Part shown: positions 1-5,338 of the stretch, piece after piece
How the letters are laid out: each line of letters begins with the position of its first letter
Position numbering within the stretch: the stretch's first letter is position 1
NCBI GenBank assembly: GCA_946183765.1
Contig: CAMHDC010000036.1
Coordinates: 1-8,584 of the forward strand
From: an uncultured Clostridia bacterium
Lineage (GTDB): Bacteria > Bacillota > Clostridia > Christensenellales > CAG-138
Length of the DNA stretch: 8,584 nt
Direction: 5' to 3'
The notes under the pieces: generated by a model
What the model saw: only the letters and a program-made list of their open reading frames with translations
Told to the model about the DNA's origin: nothing
Databases searched by the model: none
Position numbers and translations under genes: made by a program

Positions 1-1
1 C

Positions 2-397
2 CGGATCGACGGCGACCTCTACGACAAATGCCTGGCGGAACCCCTGTTCACGGACGGCGTGTGCCACTTTGGATCAAAGGAGCAGTACCTCAGCATGGGC
101 CGGGGCTTCGTCGCGGTGAAGGACGGGGCGCCGGTCTGTATGGCCTCCTCCTACACCGTGTACCGGGAGGGCGTCGAGATCGAGATCGACACCCTGGAAC
201 CGGAGCGGCGAAAGGGCCTGGCCGCAGCGGTGGGAGCGACCCTGATCCTTTCCTGCCTCGACGACGGCCTCTATCCCAGCTGGGACGCGGCCAACCTGGA
301 TTCGGTCCGCCTGGCCGAAAAGCTGGGCTACGAATTCAGCCACGAATACCGCTGCTACGCGGTGGACGGGGAAACCGAAGCCCCTGCGGAGGAATAA
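2..397 (+). CDS. GNAT-family N-acetyltransferase, C-terminal part (5' end outside window)
   Basis: The reading frame is open to the left window edge, so the true start is not visible; 131 residues can be read before TAA at 395-397. The fragment matches the C-terminal catalytic half of the GNAT_acetyltran-type family, which transfers an acetyl group from acetyl-CoA to an amine on an unknown substrate, in the cytoplasm. Visible hallmarks, numbered from the first visible residue, are a beta-strand GRGFVAVKDGAPVCMAS (34-50), IEIDTLEPERRKGLA (60-74), whose ERRKGLA segment is the acetyl-CoA pyrophosphate loop, and YPSWDAANLDSVRLAEKLGY (91-110), the family's characteristic C-terminal helix and strand. 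A GTG at 59 could be mistaken for a start, but the protein-like sequence continues upstream of it, so the gene is simply cut by the window. The acidic tail ends EAPAEE. A further 17 codons in the same frame after the stop also look coding (see findings). Family call is firm; substrate unknown. Confidence 0.85.
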   Translation, partial: RIDGDLYDKCLAEPLFTDGVCHFGSKEQYLSMGRGFVAVKDGAPVCMASSYTVYREGVEIEIDTLEPERRKGLAAAVGATLILSCLDDGLYPSWDAANLDSVRLAEKLGYEFSHEYRCYAVDGETEAPAEE

Positions 398-468
398 TCG
401 TTCAACCGGTTCCAGGCCGGCTTCGACATCTGCAAAAAGTATCTGCAATAGCGGGAAAAAGCACGGAT

Positions 469-493
469 AAAAAAGCGCCGCCGGAAAGGCGGC
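469..493 (-). terminator. Hairpin with a minus-strand U tract (antisense-facing terminator)
   Basis: Stem GCCGCC (477-482) pairs perfectly with GGCGGC (488-493) around a five-base loop. Read on the minus strand the hairpin is followed by GC and six T (A run 469-474), the form of an intrinsic terminator for leftward transcription. Read on the plus strand there is no U tract. No minus-strand gene is visible to its right before 2423, so its client is unknown; it may block antisense transcription into the acetyltransferase gene. Confidence 0.5.
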
Positions 494-510
494 CCATGCA
501 GACGGGAAGA

Positions 511-535
511 ATCGGAGGGGAGACCTCCGATTTTT
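511..535 (+). terminator. Intrinsic terminator downstream of the acetyltransferase gene
   Basis: ATCGGAGG (511-518) pairs perfectly with CCTCCGAT (524-531) around the loop GGAGA, and the stem runs straight into TTTTT (531-535). This is a textbook rho-independent terminator on the plus strand, 114 bases after the acetyltransferase stop and upstream of the promoter of the next gene, so it separates the two transcription units. Confidence 0.8.
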
Positions 536-567
536 CTGTCCCTTTGCCGACAGGGGCCGAAGCCGGA

Positions 568-596
568 TTGACAAAGAGCCCCGGCGGTGCTACCGT
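568..596 (+). promoter_or_regulatory. Sigma-70/A-type promoter for the beta-helix protein gene
   Basis: A perfect -35 box TTGACA lies at 568-573. After exactly 17 bases the hexamer TACCGT (591-596) matches the -10 consensus only at T1, A2 and T6, so the -10 is weak. The predicted transcript would begin near 603, giving a leader of about 28 bases that contains the ribosome site GGGAGG (617-622) and the ATG at 631. Position just after a terminator supports it. Confidence 0.55.
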
Positions 597-630
597 AAGC
601 CCAGAAGAATGATCACGGGAGGAAACGAAA

Positions 631-2373
631 ATGATACGATCCGCAAAGACGCGCGCCCTGGGGCTGCTGCTCGGCGCGCTCATGCTGCTGACCCTTTTGG
701 ACGGCGCTCCGGCCAAGGCGTCCGCCACCACCGAACAGCCCAAGGGGACCCCGGCCCCCGGCGGCCCCGTGCTGGAGGTGGAGGACGTGAACGAACTGAT
801 CTCCGTCATCGGCCCCAACGTGACGCTGAACCTGGCGCCGGGGGAATACGATCTGGCGTCCGCCGCCAGCTACGGCGCGGACACGGGCAACCCCTACTGC
901 CATTGGGAGGCGGTCAGCGAGGACGGGTATGAGCTGCAGATCGCGGACGCCGACGGGTTGATCATCCGGGGCGCGGGCATGGAAGAGACCGTGATCCTGG
1001 GGAAGGATCGCTACGCCAGCATCCTCTCCTTCTCGGGCTGCCAGGGCTTGACCGTGGCCGGGCTCACCGCGGGCCACAGCCCCATGCCGGGCTTCTGCGC
1101 CGGCGGCGTGCTGTATATGCAGAACTGCAGCGACGTGACCGTGGAGGGCTGCGGCCTCTTCGGCTGCGGTACCGTGGGCGTCGGGGCCTCGGGCTGCCGG
1201 GGGCTGACCATCCTTTCGAGCCGGATCTACGAGTGCAGCGACAGCGCCGTGAACGTGGGCGGCTGCCGGGACGTGACGGTCCGGGACTGCGAGATCGACC
1301 ACAACAGCTGGAGGAACGAGGAGACCGTCGCCACCAGCCTGTTCCAATCCTATGACGGGGACGGCTTCACCGTGTCGGGCTGCCGCATCCACGACAACAC
1401 CGCCAACGCCCTGTTCACCAGCACCGATACCGGCCGCGCCGCGTTCCTGTCCAACCGGGTGGAATACAACACCCTGTACAGCGCCTTCGCCCTCTACGGC
1501 GTCTCCGCGACGGTGGACGGCTGCGCCTTCCACCGGAACGATATCTACAATTGGTATCCCGAAGGGTACGGCGAGCCCACCCTCTATGCCCAGAACAGCG
1601 AGGGGGAGGGGCTGGAGCCCGAGGACCTGGCGGCCATGGAGATACGGCCCGTTCAATGGAACGAGGCGGCGGTGGACGTGTCGCTGCGGGAGCCCACGGA
1701 GGTGGAACCGGGCGGCAGGATCGAGGTGACCACCGTGGACGAGTTTTTGGCCGCCATCGGCCCCGACAGGACCATCGTGCTCCGGGGGGAGACCTTCTCC
1801 CTGGCGGAGGCCGTGGACTACGGCGTGGGGATGGGCCGCTACTACCGCTGGGAGGAATGCTACGACGGGCCCCAGCTGGTGATCACGGGGGCAACGAACC
1901 TGACGATCTGCGCCGAGGGGACGGATCGGCCGGTCACCACGCTGACGGCGACGCCCCGCTATGCGGACGTGATCGCCTTCAAGGGCTGCGACAACGTGAC
2001 CGTCTCGGACCTGACCCTGGGCCATACCGACGGCCCCAGCGAATGCTCCGGCGCCGTGCTGAATTTTGAGAACTGCATGGGCATCGCCGTGGACCGCTGC
2101 CGGCTCTACGGCTGCGGCACCATGGGCATCAACGCCTCCTACGCCCGGGATCTGAAGGTGACGGACACGGAGATCTACGACTGCTCCGTCAGCGGCGCGG
2201 TGCTCTACGGCGTCCGCGGCGCGGCCTTCCGGGACTGCCGCATCCACGACGTGCCCAGCCCCATGCTGTGCTTCTACGATTGCAGCGAGGTGACCTGGAA
2301 CGGCCAAACCGTCACGGACACCCACTGCGACATGGGCCCCGAGGGCGAGCTGGTCTCTGTAGAGATCGGGTAA
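631..2373 (+). CDS. Secreted right-handed parallel beta-helix repeat protein with duplicated domain
   Basis: 580 residues. GGGAGG at 617-622, eight bases before the ATG, fixes the start. The N-terminus is a Sec signal peptide: basic MIRSAKTR, hydrophobic core about 9-23, and likely signal peptidase I cleavage near AKA-S (30/31) or shortly after; no lipobox cysteine and no LPXTG anchor are seen, so the product is probably released or loosely cell-associated. A low-complexity Thr/Pro/Gly linker (33-46) precedes the body. The body consists of short strands of the type NVTVSDLTLGH and DVTVEGCGLFGCGTVG, typical of pectate-lyase-like or NosD-like parallel beta-helices. Two homologous units, about 48-223 and 364-540, are joined by a central segment that also carries helix-like coils (GFTVSGCRIHDN, 246-256). 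The mature chain has 24 cysteines, many at matching positions in both units. Such folds bind or cleave polysaccharides, but I see no catalytic motif that allows an enzyme assignment. It is monocistronic between its own promoter and a terminator. Fold call is good; function unknown. Confidence 0.8.
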   Translation: MIRSAKTRALGLLLGALMLLTLLDGAPAKASATTEQPKGTPAPGGPVLEVEDVNELISVIGPNVTLNLAPGEYDLASAASYGADTGNPYCHWEAVSEDGYELQIADADGLIIRGAGMEETVILGKDRYASILSFSGCQGLTVAGLTAGHSPMPGFCAGGVLYMQNCSDVTVEGCGLFGCGTVGVGASGCRGLTILSSRIYECSDSAVNVGGCRDVTVRDCEIDHNSWRNEETVATSLFQSYDGDGFTVSGCRIHDNTANALFTSTDTGRAAFLSNRVEYNTLYSAFALYGVSATVDGCAFHRNDIYNWYPEGYGEPTLYAQNSEGEGLEPEDLAAMEIRPVQWNEAAVDVSLREPTEVEPGGRIEVTTVDEFLAAIGPDRTIVLRGETFSLAEAVDYGVGMGRYYRWEECYDGPQLVITGATNLTICAEGTDRPVTTLTATPRYADVIAFKGCDNVTVSDLTLGHTDGPSECSGAVLNFENCMGIAVDRCRLYGCGTMGINASYARDLKVTDTEIYDCSVSGAVLYGVRGAAFRDCRIHDVPSPMLCFYDCSEVTWNGQTVTDTHCDMGPEGELVSVEIG

Positions 2374-2380
2374 ACAATCG

Positions 2381-2409
2381 AAAAAAGCTCCCTGCGAGGG
2401 AGCTTTTTT
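2381..2409. terminator. Bidirectional intrinsic terminator between convergent genes
   Basis: Six A (2381-2386), stem GCTCCCT (2387-2393), three-base loop GCG, stem AGGGAGC (2397-2403) and six T (2404-2409) form a perfect symmetric terminator that works on either strand. It lies 7 bases after the stop of the beta-helix gene and 13 bases beyond the stop of the convergent protease gene, so it ends both transcription units. Confidence 0.93.
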
Positions 2410-2422
2410 GTATGCATCTGTT

Positions 2423-3136
2423 TTATTCCTCCGGCTCCGGCGTGGGCTGCTTGCGAAGGTACAGGCAGTAGACCAGGGCTGCCGCCACGGTGGCGACGAT
2501 GTAGACCCAGTGGGCGATTTCGTTGTCCCGGCTGAAGACGCTGAGGACGTCGATGAGGCTGTGGATCGCGATGCAGGGCAGCAGGCTCCCGCCCTTGAGG
2601 TAGGCGAAGGTGAACATAAAGCCCCAGGCCACGGCGAAGATCATCTGCACCAGGGTCTCCGTCGTGGCGTGGCCCGTCAGCAGGTTCACGATGTGGCCCA
2701 TGCCGAAGGTGAGGGCGGACACGACCACGGCCACGGGCAGCTTCCCGGTCCTCCTCATGCCGTTGAACAGGAAGCCCCGGAAGACGATCTCCTCCACCAC
2801 GCCAACGAGGAGGAAGGAGAGGACCGCCATGAGGGTGTTGATCCCGGCGTAGCGAAGGCCCACGCCGCCCCACAGGTTCCCGGTGGAGAGGACCCACATG
2901 GGCAGGAGCCACAGCAGGGCCTTCCCGTTCTGGAGCCAGCGGGTCATGCCCAGCTCCTTCTCTATGCCCAGGAGGCGGATCACCGCCAGCAGGGCCGCCG
3001 AGATGGCCACCAGCCCCAAAAGCATCTGGAGGCTCCCGTCCCCGTAGCTGCCCCGCAGGCTACCTATGCCCACGACGTAAAGGACGATCCACAGGATGGC
3101 GAACAGCACCGGTTTGGTTTCATAGAATTTACGCAT
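2423..3136 (-). CDS. CPBP-family (CAAX/Rce1-like) intramembrane metalloprotease
   Basis: 237 residues, an integral membrane protein with about seven or eight predicted hydrophobic segments (for example 8-24, 36-54, 73-84, 100-114, 134-150, 164-180, 210-227). All three conserved motifs of the Abi/CPBP family are intact: EEIVFR (115-120, motif EExxxR), FGMGH (144-148, FxxxH) and HSLID (192-196, HxxxD/N/B). In this family the glutamates and histidines act in catalysis or metal binding within the membrane. Bacterial members process prenylated-like peptides, bacteriocin or pheromone precursors, or give self-immunity; the substrate here cannot be told. The start overlaps the last 8 bases of the TetR gene (ATGCGTAA contains both start and stop), with AAGGAG (3143-3148 on the plus strand) as ribosome site inside the upstream gene, so translation is probably coupled. 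The two genes form one operon and the regulator likely controls the protease. No bacteriocin precursor is visible beside it. Confidence 0.88.
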   Translation of the reverse strand: MRKFYETKPVLFAILWIVLYVVGIGSLRGSYGDGSLQMLLGLVAISAALLAVIRLLGIEKELGMTRWLQNGKALLWLLPMWVLSTGNLWGGVGLRYAGINTLMAVLSFLLVGVVEEIVFRGFLFNGMRRTGKLPVAVVVSALTFGMGHIVNLLTGHATTETLVQMIFAVAWGFMFTFAYLKGGSLLPCIAIHSLIDVLSVFSRDNEIAHWVYIVATVAAALVYCLYLRKQPTPEPEE

Positions 3137-3704
3137 TTGTATCTCCTTTCAGGGACGCCAGAGCGCCGTAGAAAACGGTCTCCAGCATCGTTTGACATTG
3201 GGTTTGGTCATAGGCCATGGCGTTGTTGCAGAGGAGGCTGGCCAACCCGTGGACCACGGCGAAGAAGGCCAGGAACACCTTTTCGGCTTCCGCCCGTTCG
3301 CAGCATAGGCCCTGGGCCAGGATGTCCACCAGCTCGCCTGTGCCCGGCCCCTGCATCAGGGCGGGGAGATCCAACCCCCCGAACCGGTTGCTTTCGAACA
3401 GGAACCGAAAGAGGTGCCGCTCCTCGTGGCCGAAGCGCACGTAGTTGAGGCCCAGGCGGAGCAGGGCGTCGGGCCCCTCCTCGTCCCGGGGCAGGATGCA
3501 GGCCGTGTGGAAGGCGTCCGCCTTCTCGTAGACGGCGGCGGTCAGTTCCTCCATGGTGGCGAAGTTGTAGAGGATGGGCTGGGTGGAGCAGCCCAGGCGC
3601 CTGCTCAGGGCCCGGACGTTCAGGGCCCCCTGGCCCTCGGTGCGGACCAGGTCGAAGGCGGCGTCCAATATCATGTCCCGGGTGACCTTCGCTTTGGGCG
3701 GCAT
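3129..3704 (-). CDS. TetR/AcrR-family transcriptional regulator
   Basis: 191 residues from the ATG at 3702-3704. A longer frame starts at 3728, but AAAGGAGG sits seven bases before the inner ATG, whereas the outer ATG lies inside the palindromic operator with no ribosome site, so the inner start is chosen. The N-terminal TetR helix-turn-helix spans about 8-55: TRDMILDAAFDLV, then ALNVRALSRRLGCSTQPILY with the recognition helix around 40-48, then YNFATMEELTAAVYEKAD. The C-terminal half (about 80-185) is helical and includes GHEERHLFRFLFESN (92-106), reminiscent of the WHG-type TetR ligand-binding domain. It is the first gene of an operon with the CPBP protease. A palindrome cluster over its own predicted transcription start points to autorepression. 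The same intergenic region serves the divergent symporter operon, so control of that is possible but not shown. The ligand is unknown. Confidence 0.9.
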   Translation of the reverse strand: MPPKAKVTRDMILDAAFDLVRTEGQGALNVRALSRRLGCSTQPILYNFATMEELTAAVYEKADAFHTACILPRDEEGPDALLRLGLNYVRFGHEERHLFRFLFESNRFGGLDLPALMQGPGTGELVDILAQGLCCERAEAEKVFLAFFAVVHGLASLLCNNAMAYDQTQCQTMLETVFYGALASLKGDTNA

Positions 3705-3720
3705 GGGCTCTCCTCCTTTG

Positions 3721-3741
3721 TATAACATCTGTTATATAACA
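3721..3741. promoter_or_regulatory. Probable TetR operator: three TGTTATA half-sites
   Basis: TATAACA (3721-3727), two bases, TGTTATA (3730-3736) is a perfect 16-base palindrome. The second half-site is shared with an overlapping perfect 12-base palindrome TGTTATATAACA (3730-3741). The site lies between the predicted -10 box of the TetR-protease operon and the TetR start codon, covering the expected transcription start, as is usual for TetR-family self-repression. Binding by this particular regulator is inferred from position and symmetry. Confidence 0.75.
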
Positions 3742-3743
3742 TG

Positions 3744-3772
3744 AGTATACCTATGCCCCTGCCGCCTGTCAA
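3744..3772 (-). promoter_or_regulatory. Promoter of the TetR-CPBP operon
   Basis: On the minus strand a perfect -35 TTGACA (plus 3767-3772) is followed after exactly 17 bases by TATACT (plus 3744-3749), a five-of-six match to TATAAT. Transcription should start near 3737, inside the palindromic operator, leaving a leader of about 33 bases with the AAAGGAGG ribosome site. Confidence 0.85.
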
Positions 3773-3790
3773 GCCCCGGGGCGGGGCTTG
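3770..3790. repeat. Perfect 8-bp inverted repeat in the divergent promoter region
   Basis: CAAGCCCC (3770-3777), loop GGGGC, GGGGCTTG (3783-3790). It overlaps the first bases of the -35 box of the leftward promoter and lies upstream of the transporter operon. It has no U tract on either strand, so it is not a terminator. It could be a binding site for a second regulator or a DNA hairpin; no protein can be assigned. Confidence 0.6.
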
Positions 3791-3833
3791 GCGAAGAATA
3801 TATAATGTTGGGGCCCCGTATCCCCTTTGTTTT

Positions 3834-3862
3834 TTGGGCCGCATACGGTATACTTCTATTAT
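3834..3862 (+). promoter_or_regulatory. Candidate promoter for the symporter/GT-B operon
   Basis: TTGGGC (3834-3839), 17 bases, TATTAT (3857-3862) is the best-spaced sigma-70-like pair I find before the operon, giving a leader of about 54 bases. Alternatives are TATACT at 3849-3854 with a poor TTGTTT 16 bases upstream, and a perfect TATAAT at 3801-3806 that lacks any recognisable -35. The region 3801-3870 is AT-rich and promoter-like overall, but the exact promoter cannot be decided from sequence alone. Confidence 0.3.
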
Positions 3863-3922
3863 GTCGTATTGTGTGCCCTCCGGGGCCCGGCGGCCAAATC
3901 TCAAAAGCAGGGAGAACAAAGC

Positions 3923-5326
3923 ATGAAAACGAGACGTCTCACCAAGAAGGAAATGCGGATCTTCGCCGTGGGCCAGCTGGGCTGGTCCATCCTGGGCGGT
4001 CTCATCAACGCCTGGCTGGTCACCTTCTATCTGCCCACCGAGCAGGACGTGGCCAAGGGCGCCCACTTCTATCTGCCCACGGGCCTCATCATCTTCGGCA
4101 TCTTGACCATCCTGGGCCTCATCGCCTTCATCTGCCGCATCTTCGACGCGGTCACCGACCCCTGGATCGCCTCCCTGTCCGATCGGAGCACCAACCCCAA
4201 GGGCCGCCGCATCCCCTTCATGAAGCGGGCCGCCGTCCCCTTCGCCGTCATCGCCGTGCTGGTGTTCTTCGCCCCGGTGGACCACGTGAGCGGCGTGAAC
4301 ATCGCCTGGGTGCTCTGCTCTCTGATCCTGTTCTACCTGTTCATGACCATGTACTGCACCCCCTACAACGCCCTCATCTCCGAGTTCGGCAAGACCCAGG
4401 AGGACCGCATGTACATCTCCACGGCCATCTCCCTGACCTTCTTCTTCGGCACCCTCATCGCCTACCTCCCCTTCGTGTTCGCGGGGGTCCTCCAGGGCAT
4501 GGCCGTGTCCTTCGCCTGGAGCTATCGGGCCTGCTTCATCGTCCTCGCCATCGTGGCCCTGATCTGCATGCTGATCCCCGTGTTCAAGCTCAACGAAAAG
4601 GAGTTCGTGGACGCAGTGCCCAGCGACAGCAACGCCATCAAGAGCCTCGGCAAGACCTTCCAGAACAAGGAATTCGTGAAGTTCGCCGCCTCCGACATCG
4701 CCTACTGGATCGGCCTCACCCTGTTCCAGACGGGCCTGCCCTTCTTCGTGAAGGTGTCCATGGAGCTGGACGCTTCCTGGGCCATGTACCTGCTGGGGGG
4801 CATGACGGTGCTCTCCGCCTGCTTCTATCCCATCGTGTCCAAGCTGGTTTCTAAGTTCGGCAAGAAGAAGCTGGTCATCGCCGGCTTCCTGGGCCTGGCC
4901 CTGGCTTACGTGGTCACCGCCCTCATCGGCGTCATTCCGGGCTTCAAGGGCATCGTCCCCGGCATTTTGATCGTGGTCATCTCCGCCTTCCCCATGGCGC
5001 TGCTGGGCATCATCCCCCAGGCCATCGTGGCTGACGTGGCCGAGGAGGACGCCATCGTCACCGGCGAGAAGCGGGAGGGCATGTTCTTCGCCGCCCGCAC
5101 CTTCGCCATGAAGATGGGCCAGAGCGTGGCCATGCTGGTGTTCACCTCGTTGGCGGTCCTGGGCACCACCCAGGATCTCAAGAGCAACGACCTCACCGCG
5201 TCCCCCATCGGCCTTAGGATCGTGGCCGTCGTGGCCATCTGCTTCTGCGTCCTGGGCGCCGTGATCCTGGCCGCCTACGACGAGAAGAAGGTCATGAAGA
5301 CCATCACCGACCATGCGGAGAAGTAA
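3923..5326 (+). CDS. MFS transporter of the GPH (MelB-like, glycoside-pentoside-hexuronide:cation symporter) family
   Basis: 467 residues, usual length for the family, with about 12 membrane segments. The ATG at 3923 is chosen because GGGAG (3910-3914) lies eight bases before it; the frame extends upstream to 3827 but that stretch is promoter-like and has no ribosome site. The family signature is clear at 72-100: RIFDAVTDPWIASLSD followed by KGRRIPFM. By analogy with Salmonella MelB, D75 and D79 correspond to the cation-coordinating Asp55 and Asp59 and R72 to Arg52. By my alignment from memory, the MelB sugar-binding aspartates (Asp19, Asp124) are replaced here by S22 and C145, suggesting a substrate other than melibiose. 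A second family-like segment is ADVAEEDAIVTGEKREGMFF (370-389). The protein should sit in the cytoplasmic membrane and move a sugar or glycoside with H+ or Na+. It is first in an operon with the GT-B-like gene 12 bases downstream and divergent from the TetR operon. Family is well supported; substrate and direction are not. Confidence 0.88.
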   Translation: MKTRRLTKKEMRIFAVGQLGWSILGGLINAWLVTFYLPTEQDVAKGAHFYLPTGLIIFGILTILGLIAFICRIFDAVTDPWIASLSDRSTNPKGRRIPFMKRAAVPFAVIAVLVFFAPVDHVSGVNIAWVLCSLILFYLFMTMYCTPYNALISEFGKTQEDRMYISTAISLTFFFGTLIAYLPFVFAGVLQGMAVSFAWSYRACFIVLAIVALICMLIPVFKLNEKEFVDAVPSDSNAIKSLGKTFQNKEFVKFAASDIAYWIGLTLFQTGLPFFVKVSMELDASWAMYLLGGMTVLSACFYPIVSKLVSKFGKKKLVIAGFLGLALAYVVTALIGVIPGFKGIVPGILIVVISAFPMALLGIIPQAIVADVAEEDAIVTGEKREGMFFAARTFAMKMGQSVAMLVFTSLAVLGTTQDLKSNDLTASPIGLRIVAVVAICFCVLGAVILAAYDEKKVMKTITDHAEK

Positions 5327-5338
5327 AGGGAAAAAGCT

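Noticed and set aside
28..612. 194-codon plus-strand frame over the acetyltransferase gene
   Set aside because: Arg/Gly/Pro-rich out-of-frame product crossing the terminators; the overlapping GNAT frame has clear family motifs.
613..2325. 570-codon minus-strand open frame opposite the beta-helix gene
   Set aside because: Low-complexity His/Gly/Val/Ala-rich product with no motif. The plus strand carries a signal peptide, ribosome site and clear internal repeats.
3705..3728. Upstream ATG for the TetR gene, adding 8 residues
   Set aside because: It lies within the palindromic operator and lacks a ribosome site; the ATG at 3704 has AAAGGAGG seven bases before it.
3770..3790. Inverted repeat considered as a terminator
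   Set aside because: No U tract follows on either strand and it sits upstream of both divergent genes, so a regulatory role fits better.
3801..3806. Perfect TATAAT considered as the -10 box of the symporter promoter
   Set aside because: No recognisable -35 hexamer lies 16-18 bases upstream and there is no TG extension; kept only as an alternative.
3827..3922. Upstream extension of the symporter frame, adding 32 residues
   Set aside because: There is no ribosome site at that ATG. The stretch contains promoter-like AT-rich hexamers, and the inner ATG at 3923 has a well-placed GGGAG.
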